NCBI GenBank assembly: GCA_017546245.1
Contig: JAFYXI010000023.1
Span: forward strand, 23,964-87,963
DNA: 64,000 nucleotides
Reading direction: 5' to 3'
DNA from: Clostridia bacterium
Lineage (GTDB): Bacteria > Bacillota > Clostridia > UBA1381 > UBA9506
Part shown: piece after piece, positions 55,970 through 64,000 of the stretch
How positions within the stretch are numbered: position 1 is the first letter of the stretch
Layout of the letters: every line of letters starts with the position of its first letter
Made by a program: the position numbers and the translations under genes
The notes under the pieces: generated by a model
What the model was told of the DNA's origin: nothing
Databases searched by the model: none
What the model saw: only the letters and a program-made list of their open reading frames with translations

Positions 55970-58900
55970 ATGTCGTCACTTCTTAATGAATTGGTCGGTG
56001 AAGAGCTGGGCGAAAAAATGCCCGAGGCAGATATAACCAGCTTTAAGGTTTTTAAAGAAGAAAAAAAGGTTTTAATCGGACTTAAATGTCCGACCATACC
56101 TCAAAAAAATTTTATAGACCGGTTTAAACAAAAAATAAAAGAAAGATTTAAAATTGATAATATAGAGCTTGACGTAGAGCACGAGCCTTTTGAACTGACT
56201 AACGATAACATTAATGATGTTTTAGAAAACTTAAAAGAATACATAGTCGAAAAAATACCCGCTGCCATGAGCTTGCTGCTGCATTCAACCGCAAACTTTG
56301 ATGACGGTGTATTTTGCATACACTTAAAATATGGAGGTCAAGCGGCTTTAGAAGGACGTAATGTTTCTTCTGTTGCTGCAAAAATTTTAGAAGATATTTA
56401 TGGAATAAATGCCGAGGTTAAATTTGTTCAGGATGAAACCGACACAAAAGAAATATTTAAAAAGGTTAAAGAAGAAAGTGAATCATTAATTAAAGGCTCG
56501 GCAGAAATTATAGCTGCAGCCGAGGTTAAACCCGTTAAGAAGAAAAAAGTTCCCGAGCCTGTTAAAGATGAAGAGAATAAAGAAGACGACGGAATGCTTA
56601 TCGGCAAACCCTTTAAAGGCGAAATCTCGCCAATAGGTGAGGTAAGCGAGTATAGCGGCAAGGTAATAGTGCAGGGTAAGCTGGTTGGCTATGAAGAAAA
56701 AGAAATTAAAGATAACAGAGTGATATTAGAGCTGTTTGTAACAGACGAAACAGGCTCAATCAGTTGTAAAACATTTTTAAAGATGGAAGATTTTAAAGCT
56801 ATGAAAGATACTTTAAAAAAGCTTCCTGCTGTTTGTGTGCGCGGTGATGCACAGTATGACTCTTATTCAAAAGAGCTTGTAATAAGAATCAATGACGTTA
56901 TGAAAAGCGATGTTAAGAAAAGAAAAGATAATGCAGAGAAAAAGCGTGTAGAATTGCATGCTCATACGTCTATGTCCGCCTTAGATGCCATATGCAAGCC
57001 GTCAGAATTAATAGGCTGTGCGGCGAAGTGGGGGCATCCTGCAATTGCAATTACAGACCACGGTGTTGTTCAGGCGTATCCCGATGCATTTGATGCCGGC
57101 GAAAAGAACGGAATAAAGATAATTTATGGTGTTGAGTGTTATTTGATGGGCGAAAGTGCCAAGCTTGTTTATGATGAACAAAATATGTCTTTTGACGGAG
57201 ATTTTGTTGTTTTCGATATTGAAACAACCGGATTTTCAGGAAAGTATGCAGAAATAATTGAAATAGGCGCGGTTAAAATTTCTAAAAACAGTGTAGTTGA
57301 ACGTTTTTCTGAATTTATAAAGCCGACAAATGCTATACCGTATCACATAACCGAATTAACTGCAATTTCGAATGATATGGTATCGGAAGCACGTTCTGTT
57401 GAAGAAGTTTTACCCGATTTTCTTGAATTTTGCAAGGGTAGTGTGTTAGTTGCACACAATGCAACATTTGATGTGGGGTTTATCCGTAAAAAAGCCGAAG
57501 ACTTAGGTCTTTTGGCAGAATTTTGCTATGTAGATACTCTTGCGCTGTCCCGCAGACTCCTTACAAGCATTAAACGCCACAAGCTTGATAAAGTGGCAAA
57601 GCATTTGGGCATAGACTTTGTAGGGCATCACCGTGCAGTTAATGATGCAGAGGTAACTGCAAAAATATTTTTAAGATTTTTAGAAATGCTCGGCAGAATG
57701 GATATAAAAAATGTATCTGAGCTTAATGAAAAGCTTATTGATGAAAATGTTACAAAATATACCGATACGTTTCACGCAATAATTCTGGTTAAAAATATGG
57801 TGGGTCTCGAGAATCTGTACAGACTCGTATCTGATTCGCATATCAACAATTTTTATCGCAGACCGCGTATATCAAAAGAAATGCTTAACAAGCATCGAGA
57901 AGGTCTGATTTTAGGAAGTGCCTGCGAGGCAGGCGAGCTTTATCAGGCGATTTTTAGCGGTGCTACTAAAGATAAAATTGAAGAGATCGCATCATATTAC
58001 GACTATCTCGAAATTCAGCCTTTGGGTAACAACGACTTTATGCTCAGAAATCACTCTGTTAACTCAAAGCAGGATTTAATTGATCTTAACAAAGAAATTG
58101 TGGAATTGGGCGAAAAAATGTCAAAGCCGGTTGTAGCTACCTGCGACGTACATTTTTTAAATCCTGAAGATGAGATATACAGAAGAGTTCTGCTTTCAGC
58201 ACAGGATTTTGAAGATGCAGATTTTCAGCCGCCTCTTTATTTAAGAACTACCGACGAGATGCTTGAAGAGTTCAGTTATTTAGGTAAATCGAAAGCCTTT
58301 GAGGTGGTTGTTGAAAACACAAATAAAATTGCGGATGAAATAGAGGTTATAAGACCGATACCGAAAGATACATATCCGCCCGAAATGCCCGGAGCAGTAG
58401 AAGAAATACAAGAGCTGTCAAATGCAAAAGCACACGAAATTTATGGCGAAGTTCTGCCTGAAATCGTTCAGAAAAGAATGGAAAAAGAGCTTGTGCCAAT
58501 TATTAAATACGGTTTTGCGGTTATGTATATGATAGCGCAAAAACTGGTTTCTAAATCGCTGTCAGACGGTTATCTGGTTGGCTCGCGAGGTTCGGTTGGT
58601 TCATCGTTTATTGCATTTTTGTCAGGTATAACCGAAATAAACTCTTTGCCGCCGCATTACGTTTGCCCTAACTGCAAAAACTCTGAGTTTGTTTTAGACG
58701 GAAAACTCAGCTGCGGTGCGGATATGGAAGATAAAAACTGTCCTGTCTGCGGAACTAAATATAAAAAAGACGGCTACGATATTCCTTTTGAAACCTTTTT
58801 AGGCTTTGACGGCGATAAAGAGCCTGATATCGACTTAAACTTTTCGGGTGACTATCAGCCGGTAGCTCATAAATATACTGAAGAGCTTTTTGGTGTTGGT

Positions 58901-60247
58901 CACGTTTTCCGTGCAGGTACAATCGGTACAATTGCCGAAAGTACAGCTATCGGATATATTAAAAAATACGGCGAAAAGATTGGTAAAGCTTTTAACAAAG
59001 CAGAAACAAAGTATCTTGCAAAAGGCTTAGAGGGTATTAAACGTACCACCGGTCAGCATCCGGGCGGTGTTATGATAGTCCCTCAGGCTAATGAAATATA
59101 TCAGTTCAGTCCTATTCAGCATCCTGCAAACGATGCAGAATCCGGTATTATAACTACGCATTTTGATTATCACTCAATAAGCGGTAAGCTTTTAAAGCTT
59201 GATATACTAGGACACGATGATCCGACGGTTATTCGTATGCTGGAGGATTTAACAGGACTTAATGCAAGAACAATACCGATTGATGATAAGCCAACAATGA
59301 GCTTATTTACCGGAACAGAAGCTTTGGGTGCATCCCCTGAGGCTATCGGAAGTGAGGTAGGTACTTTTGCCGTTCCTGAATTTGGTACAAAATTTGTCCG
59401 TCAGATGCTTTTGGATACAAAGCCCACCACCTTCGGTGAGCTTATGCGAATATCGGGTTTATCACACGGTACTGACGTTTGGACAAATAATGCGCAGGAT
59501 TTGGTACGTAACGGTACAGCAACGCTGCCTGAAGTTATCTGTACACGTGACGATATTATGCTTTATCTTTTGCAGCACAATCTTCCGCCTTTAAATTCAT
59601 TTAAAATAATGGAAAAGGTAAGAAAGGGTAAAGGATTAGCTCCTGAAGATGAAGAATTGATGCGTGAAAACAATGTGCCTGAATGGTACATAAAATCGTG
59701 TAAAACCATTAAATATATGTTTCCTAAAGCGCACGCGGCAGCATATGTTACAATGGCATTCAGAATTGCGTATTTTAAAGTGCATTATCCGATTGCGTTT
59801 TATATTACATATTTTACTGTGCGTGGTGGTGATTTTGATGCACAGCTTATGATTCACGGCAAAGAAAAGGTTATGGCGGCAATGCGTGAAATAGCTGCTA
59901 AACCTGATGCAACACAAAAAGATAAAAACGTAATCACCATTTTAGAGGTATGCAACGAAATGTATGCAAGAGGTATAGAGTTTTTACCGATAGATCTTTA
60001 TAAATCTCACGGCAAAAAATTCTTAGAAGAAAACGGAGCTATTAGACCTCCGTTAAATACAATAATGGGCCTTTCCGATGCTGTTGCAGACAGCATTATC
60101 GAAGCACGAAAAGACGGAGAGTTTATTTCGGTCGAGGATCTTATGAAACGTGCTAAGTTAGGAAAATCTATGATTGAAAAGCTGAAAGAATATGAAGTAT
60201 TAAATGACCTGCCTGACACAAGCCAGGTAAGCTTGTTTGAATTTTAA
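55970..60247 (+). CDS. polC: DNA polymerase III alpha subunit, PolC type
   Basis: The Gram-positive replicative polymerase, 1425 residues. Domains in order: N-terminal region, an OB-fold (about 210-320), PHP domain from about 326 (VELHAHTSMSALDAICKP), an inserted 3'-5' exonuclease (VVFDIETTGFSG near 411, VAHNATFDVGF), then palm/fingers (GDKEPDIDLNFSGDYQ near 955) with a four-cysteine zinc module before it (CPNCKNSEF, CPVCGTKYK). The ATG follows AAGGAGAG. Its presence firmly marks a Firmicutes-type host. Confidence 0.97.
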   Translation: MSSLLNELVGEELGEKMPEADITSFKVFKEEKKVLIGLKCPTIPQKNFIDRFKQKIKERFKIDNIELDVEHEPFELTNDNINDVLENLKEYIVEKIPAAMSLLLHSTANFDDGVFCIHLKYGGQAALEGRNVSSVAAKILEDIYGINAEVKFVQDETDTKEIFKKVKEESESLIKGSAEIIAAAEVKPVKKKKVPEPVKDEENKEDDGMLIGKPFKGEISPIGEVSEYSGKVIVQGKLVGYEEKEIKDNRVILELFVTDETGSISCKTFLKMEDFKAMKDTLKKLPAVCVRGDAQYDSYSKELVIRINDVMKSDVKKRKDNAEKKRVELHAHTSMSALDAICKPSELIGCAAKWGHPAIAITDHGVVQAYPDAFDAGEKNGIKIIYGVECYLMGESAKLVYDEQNMSFDGDFVVFDIETTGFSGKYAEIIEIGAVKISKNSVVERFSEFIKPTNAIPYHITELTAISNDMVSEARSVEEVLPDFLEFCKGSVLVAHNATFDVGFIRKKAEDLGLLAEFCYVDTLALSRRLLTSIKRHKLDKVAKHLGIDFVGHHRAVNDAEVTAKIFLRFLEMLGRMDIKNVSELNEKLIDENVTKYTDTFHAIILVKNMVGLENLYRLVSDSHINNFYRRPRISKEMLNKHREGLILGSACEAGELYQAIFSGATKDKIEEIASYYDYLEIQPLGNNDFMLRNHSVNSKQDLIDLNKEIVELGEKMSKPVVATCDVHFLNPEDEIYRRVLLSAQDFEDADFQPPLYLRTTDEMLEEFSYLGKSKAFEVVVENTNKIADEIEVIRPIPKDTYPPEMPGAVEEIQELSNAKAHEIYGEVLPEIVQKRMEKELVPIIKYGFAVMYMIAQKLVSKSLSDGYLVGSRGSVGSSFIAFLSGITEINSLPPHYVCPNCKNSEFVLDGKLSCGADMEDKNCPVCGTKYKKDGYDIPFETFLGFDGDKEPDIDLNFSGDYQPVAHKYTEELFGVGHVFRAGTIGTIAESTAIGYIKKYGEKIGKAFNKAETKYLAKGLEGIKRTTGQHPGGVMIVPQANEIYQFSPIQHPANDAESGIITTHFDYHSISGKLLKLDILGHDDPTVIRMLEDLTGLNARTIPIDDKPTMSLFTGTEALGASPEAIGSEVGTFAVPEFGTKFVRQMLLDTKPTTFGELMRISGLSHGTDVWTNNAQDLVRNGTATLPEVICTRDDIMLYLLQHNLPPLNSFKIMEKVRKGKGLAPEDEELMRENNVPEWYIKSCKTIKYMFPKAHAAAYVTMAFRIAYFKVHYPIAFYITYFTVRGGDFDAQLMIHGKEKVMAAMREIAAKPDATQKDKNVITILEVCNEMYARGIEFLPIDLYKSHGKKFLEENGAIRPPLNTIMGLSDAVADSIIEARKDGEFISVEDLMKRAKLGKSMIEKLKEYEVLNDLPDTSQVSLFEF

Positions 60248-60273
60248 ATACAGGTCGTAAGGGGTAGGACAAC

Positions 60274-62532
60274 GTGAAGCGTAAGATGTGTTTTTTAGCG
60301 TCTTTCTTGCTTTTGGGTGTATGGGCAGGATATTACACAGACGTTGTTACGGTTTGTGCATTATGCTTTTTAGTTGCTGTTGCCACAATATTAAAATTTT
60401 CATTTTCGCGTAAGGCTAACGATTTATTTTATATTGTGGCGGCATTGTTTTTGATGTTCGGCAGCATATCGGTTATATACCGTGGCGATGTAAGCTTAAA
60501 TGCACTATATCCTTATATAGATGAATATATTGATGTTAAAGCCGAGGTTTCAGAAAGACCTCTATTTAAAAATAACAAGGTGACTTTTGTTGTCAAAGTT
60601 ACAGAGTTATCATTTTTGGATGAGCATATATATCCGAATGAAAAGATAAGAATTACCTGGCGTACTGAAGAAAATAATCTTAACTTTGGTGATATATTTA
60701 CTGCAAGAATCATAATTGATTTGCCGTCTGAGGCAGAAAATGACGGTGCGTTTGATTATTGTACATATTTAAAAACAAAAGGTATATTTTTCAGCGGTTA
60801 TATAGATGCAGACAGTATTAAAATATGCGGCGTAAAAGAGCTTAAGGCTTTAGACAAGATAAAATTGTTTCATTATAAGTGTTCTGATAAAATTGATGAG
60901 ACAGTAACAGGCAACGCTGCGCCTGTTTTAAAAGCCATACTTTTAGGAAACAAAAACAGTTTAGATGACGAAACAAAGCTAAAGCTGTCACGCAGCGGCT
61001 TGGCGCATGTGACTGCGGTATCGGGTCTGCATGTATCAACTGTTTCTGCTTTGATACTTGCGTTGTTTAAAATGTTTAAAGTAAGAAAACGAATAAGCGG
61101 AGTTTTTGCAAGTATTTTTATAGTGTTGTTTGTGTTAATAAGCGGAGCGCCGGTTTCGGCAATACGTGCCGGAATTATGACGGTGATGGCAATTCTTTCT
61201 GAATTTGTTTTCAGAAAATATGATGCTTATACATCTATGGCTTTAGCTGCAACGGTTATAGTTTTAATTTGGCCGTTTGCTGCATTTGATGCAGGCTTTC
61301 TGCTTTCGTTCGGTGCGGTGTTGGGAATTTTATTGTTTTATCCCCGAGTATACAGACTTGCTTCGTTTTGGTTGCCAAAAAGCAAAAATAAAGCTGTATC
61401 ATTAATAAGTAAGGCGATAAGCAAAATGTTATCCGTATTTTGTACAAGCCTGTCAGCGCAATTAATTACAGCTCCGATGCTTTTATATTTTTATCAGGAA
61501 TTTACGTTCTGGAGCCTGATTTCAAATATCTTAATAATACCCGTAATGTCTTTTATTATGATTAGCGGAATGTTGTTATGTACAATAGGATTGATTGCAA
61601 AACCTATCGCAGTTTTTATAGCAGGTTTTGGTTATCTGCCATTAAAACTGCTTGAATATACAACCGACTTTTTCGGTCAGCTTGATTTCGGATACATATC
61701 ATACGGTTATATAACACCGTTTTTTATTTTTGCATACATAATGCTTTTGATTACGTTATATTTACTGTTTGATAAAAAGCATAAATTTAAAGCGCTTATA
61801 TCAGGAATAATTGTACTTGTATTTTTTATAGGTTTTGGAATATACACCGCTACAGATAAAACAGCGAAGGTTATGTTTATAAATGCAGGGCAGGGTGATT
61901 CATCGTGCATAAGTCTGCCTCGCAACACCGACATTTTAATTGACGGCGGCGGAACACCGTCTTATATGGATTTTTACGATGTAGGCCTTAAAACAATAAA
62001 GCCTTATCTTTTAAAACACGGGGTAGAGGACGTAGAATATATGATAGCATCACACGGACATGAGGACCATATTTCAGGTCTTATATCCTTGATTGATAAT
62101 ATTAAAGTAAAGCAACTTTTAGTTCCTTTGGGTTTTGGCGAAAGTGATACGGCAAAAATGTTACTTGATAAGGCAGAAGAAAATGAACGCTCGCTTGTTA
62201 TGCGTGTAACATATGGCAACACATCTATACTTTACACCGGTGATTTAAGTGCAAAGTACGAACAATCAATTATAAAAGAAAATAAACAAATTAATTCAAA
62301 TATTTTAAAGGTTGCGCATCATGGTTCTGTAACATCTACATCAAGTGAGTTTGTAAAGGCGGTTAAGCCTGAGTATGCATTTATACCGGTTGGCGAAAAT
62401 GCTTACGGACATCCGCATAAAGAGGTAATAAAAAATTTGGAAAACGAAAACTGTACTATATACAGAGCGGATGAAGATGATGACGTAATATTTAAAATTG
62501 ACTTAAATCAAATTATACATATAAGTGATTAA
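60274..62532 (+). CDS. comEC: DNA internalization-related competence protein ComEC/Rec2
   Basis: A 752-residue membrane protein that forms the DNA uptake channel in competent cells. An N-terminal OB-like region is followed by the competence domain with many transmembrane segments (GLAHVTAVSGLHVSTVSAL), and a C-terminal metallo-beta-lactamase domain (MIASHGHEDHISGLISL; VAHHGS) that may degrade the non-transported strand. The start is GTG 60274. The other com genes are not in this window, so natural competence is not shown. Confidence 0.92.
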   Translation: MKRKMCFLASFLLLGVWAGYYTDVVTVCALCFLVAVATILKFSFSRKANDLFYIVAALFLMFGSISVIYRGDVSLNALYPYIDEYIDVKAEVSERPLFKNNKVTFVVKVTELSFLDEHIYPNEKIRITWRTEENNLNFGDIFTARIIIDLPSEAENDGAFDYCTYLKTKGIFFSGYIDADSIKICGVKELKALDKIKLFHYKCSDKIDETVTGNAAPVLKAILLGNKNSLDDETKLKLSRSGLAHVTAVSGLHVSTVSALILALFKMFKVRKRISGVFASIFIVLFVLISGAPVSAIRAGIMTVMAILSEFVFRKYDAYTSMALAATVIVLIWPFAAFDAGFLLSFGAVLGILLFYPRVYRLASFWLPKSKNKAVSLISKAISKMLSVFCTSLSAQLITAPMLLYFYQEFTFWSLISNILIIPVMSFIMISGMLLCTIGLIAKPIAVFIAGFGYLPLKLLEYTTDFFGQLDFGYISYGYITPFFIFAYIMLLITLYLLFDKKHKFKALISGIIVLVFFIGFGIYTATDKTAKVMFINAGQGDSSCISLPRNTDILIDGGGTPSYMDFYDVGLKTIKPYLLKHGVEDVEYMIASHGHEDHISGLISLIDNIKVKQLLVPLGFGESDTAKMLLDKAEENERSLVMRVTYGNTSILYTGDLSAKYEQSIIKENKQINSNILKVAHHGSVTSTSSEFVKAVKPEYAFIPVGENAYGHPHKEVIKNLENENCTIYRADEDDDVIFKIDLNQIIHISD

Positions 62533-62553
62533 TATAATCGGGAGGATAAAGCT

Positions 62554-63570
62554 ATGGCACTTAGCGAATTAAAAACAATGCTTAAAAACGGCACACCTTC
62601 GTGTAACGTATTTTTACTTTATGGCGAAGAGGTGTTTTTAAAATCGCATTATTTTAAAAAACTTACCGAGCTTTTAATGCCCGATACAATGGAAGAACTG
62701 AATTATTTTCAGTTTTCTGATAAAACATACGACCTTGCCGCAGTTGACGAGGCGATTGAATCTCTGCCTGTATTTGCAGAAAATAAGCTTATTGTTTTTT
62801 CTGATTCGCAAATATTTAAGCCGGATGGCAGAACGGGTGCAACGGCAGAATATCGTTCATATTGGGAAAACAGAATAAAAGATATTCCCGAAAACGTATA
62901 TTTAATTTTTAACGAGAATGAAATTGACAAACGAAGCGCAATATATAAATATGTAAATAAAAACCAAATGTCTGTTGAGTTCGGTTATCTGAGCGAAAGT
63001 GAAATGATAAACTGGACAATGGGGCTTTTTAAAACCTTAGATAAAAAGATAAATGCAGAGGATGCCAAATACCTTGTAGAGATTACGGACAGCGGTATGA
63101 TGTCGGTAAAAAGAGAAGCCGAAAAGCTTGCCGCCTTCGTTCAGGATAATGCGGTTGTTACACGCGCAGACATAGATGAGCTTGTAACGCCGTCAATCGA
63201 AAATAAGATTTTTGATATGATTGATGCATTAATTGCAAAAAATGTTTCGCTTGCTTTGATTAAGCTTAATGACTTATTTCTGCTTAAAGAAGATGCAAAC
63301 AGAATTTTAGGCGCAATAATATATAATGTAGATAAATTAATCAATACCAAGCTGCTTTATGAACAGGGCGCAGATAAAAATGAAATAATGTCAAAGCTAA
63401 AGATTGCGCCTTTTCAGGTTGGTAAATATATGAGAGACTGCGGCAGATATAGTTTAGACGAGCTTTCGGCGTTGTTAATGAGATGTGCACAAACCGACTC
63501 TTATTTAAAATCTAACTCGATGGACAACAACACTCTTTTAGAGCTGTTGCTTGTCGAGAGTGCAGAATAA
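62554..63570 (+). CDS. holA: DNA polymerase III delta subunit
   Basis: Clamp-loader subunit of 338 residues that opens the sliding clamp. The AAA+-like N-terminal fold begins CNVFLLYGEEVFLKSHYFKKL, and the C-terminal collar domain ends SYLKSNSMDNNTLLELLLVE, a typical HolA ending. GGGAGG precedes the ATG. The order comEC-holA is widely conserved in bacteria, which supports the call. Confidence 0.93.
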   Translation: MALSELKTMLKNGTPSCNVFLLYGEEVFLKSHYFKKLTELLMPDTMEELNYFQFSDKTYDLAAVDEAIESLPVFAENKLIVFSDSQIFKPDGRTGATAEYRSYWENRIKDIPENVYLIFNENEIDKRSAIYKYVNKNQMSVEFGYLSESEMINWTMGLFKTLDKKINAEDAKYLVEITDSGMMSVKREAEKLAAFVQDNAVVTRADIDELVTPSIENKIFDMIDALIAKNVSLALIKLNDLFLLKEDANRILGAIIYNVDKLINTKLLYEQGADKNEIMSKLKIAPFQVGKYMRDCGRYSLDELSALLMRCAQTDSYLKSNSMDNNTLLELLLVESAE

Positions 63571-63610
63571 TGAGTGGAAGCGATTTCATAAAAAGTTCAT
63601 AATTTATTTC

Positions 63611-63639
63611 TTGACAATTCATAAAAAAGGTATTATTAT
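63611..63639 (+). promoter_or_regulatory. Sigma-A promoter of hrcA
   Basis: TTGACA (63611-63616), a 17-nt spacer and TATTAT (63634-63639), directly followed by the CIRCE operator. Confidence 0.9.
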
Positions 63640-63643
63640 AGTG

Positions 63644-63670
63644 TTAGCACTCAAGAGTGACGAGTGCTAA
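63644..63670 (+). promoter_or_regulatory. CIRCE operator
   Basis: TTAGCACTC (63644-63652), nine bases, then GAGTGCTAA (63662-63670): the exact consensus of the HrcA binding site. It overlaps the transcription start of hrcA, so the heat-shock operon is autorepressed. Confidence 0.97.
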
Positions 63671-63686
63671 CAATGAGGTGATTAAA

Positions 63687-64000
63687 ATGGATATGGGAGA
63701 AAGAAAACGCCAAATTCTCCATTCGGTCATCAATGAGTATATAGCAAGTGCAGAGCCTGTAGGGTCAAGACATATTGCCAAAAATCTTGAATTGGGGTTA
63801 TCCAGTGCCACAATTCGCAACGAAATGGCAGATTTAGAGGATATGGGTTATTTAGAGCAACCGCATACCTCAGCAGGCAGAGTACCATCTGATAAGGGTT
63901 ATCGCTTTTATGTTAACGAGCTTATGAGTGATTATCAGCTCAGCTTAAAAGAGATGGATATGCTCAAAACGATGATGAAATTTCAGATTGGTCAGATGGA
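63687..64000 (+). CDS. hrcA: Heat-inducible transcription repressor HrcA, N-terminal part (runs off window)
   Basis: The first 104 codons of HrcA. The winged-helix DNA-binding domain is clear: [40 protein letters not shown] and [18 protein letters not shown]. The ATG at 63687 follows GAGGTG. The CIRCE operator directly upstream confirms the identity. grpE, dnaK and dnaJ would be expected beyond the window end. Confidence 0.96.
   Translation, partial: MDMGERKRQILHSVINEYIASAEPVGSRHIAKNLELGLSSATIRNEMADLEDMGYLEQPHTSAGRVPSDKGYRFYVNELMSDYQLSLKEMDMLKTMMKFQIGQM

Noticed and set aside
1..64000. CRISPR arrays, prophage genes, transposases, tRNA and rRNA genes
   Set aside because: All intergenic stretches were read; none shows spaced identical repeats, cloverleaf sequences, rRNA blocks or recognisable mobile-element genes.

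Overview
This 64 kb window comes from a low-GC, Gram-positive-type bacterium, most likely an anaerobic member of the Clostridia (Bacillota). The signs are PolC-type DNA polymerase III, FtsK/SpoIIIE, SMC, a CIRCE/hrcA heat-shock locus, a DUF1292 protein, a tandem glycine riboswitch, strong GGAGG ribosome binding sites, and near-consensus promoters that often carry an extended -10 (TGN) element. I cannot name the species. No tRNA, rRNA, CRISPR array, prophage or complete insertion sequence is visible. Most of the window is core chromosome.

Layout. 1-4.6 kb: the end of a fatty-acid operon (fabD, fabG, acpP, fabF) running into rnc, a radical SAM gene and smc (to 8.1 kb). 8.2-11.3 kb: hisS and aspS. 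11.4-14.7 kb: a GldA/GldF/GldG-like ABC system with an unusual acidic Ala/Pro tail on the ATPase. 14.7-15.2 kb: a gene-free, densely structured intergenic element ending in a 46-bp perfect palindrome. 15.2-18.9 kb (minus strand): pgsA, a small membrane protein, valS and a DUF1292 gene. 19.1-19.4 kb (minus strand): a 100-residue protein with 17 cysteines. 19.6-26.8 kb: a maltodextrin-type uptake and breakdown operon (binding protein, two permeases, MalQ, glycogen phosphorylase) without its own ATPase. 26.8-32.9 kb: a DUF3298-like protein, ftsK/spoIIIE, ygiQ and folD, the last two overlapping by 98 nt.

33-42.7 kb is an accessory sugar region. It holds kduI and kduD (uronate breakdown), rpmB, a LacI-family regulator and fucI with matching 14-bp operators, two Gfo/Idh/MocA oxidoreductases (one split by an in-frame TAA), two class-I glutamine-amidotransferase-like hydrolases (one without its nucleophilic Cys) and a LUD-domain protein. 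A decayed SGNH hydrolase follows. 43-44.7 kb: a tandem glycine riboswitch in front of an AGCS sodium/amino-acid symporter. 44.7-48.3 kb (minus strand): a heterodimeric ABC exporter. 48.5-51.8 kb: a deacetylase-like protein, a TetR regulator and a PutP-type symporter. 52-64 kb: pyk, a TIM-barrel glycosidase-like gene, ispG, polC, comEC, holA and the start of hrcA behind a CIRCE element.

I do not see a clear-cut new multi-gene system. The observations most worth following are the LacI operator pair, the Cys-less/Cys-containing hydrolase pair, the nonsense-interrupted oxidoreductase, the structured 14.8-15.15 kb element, the cysteine-rich small protein and the ygiQ/folD overlap.
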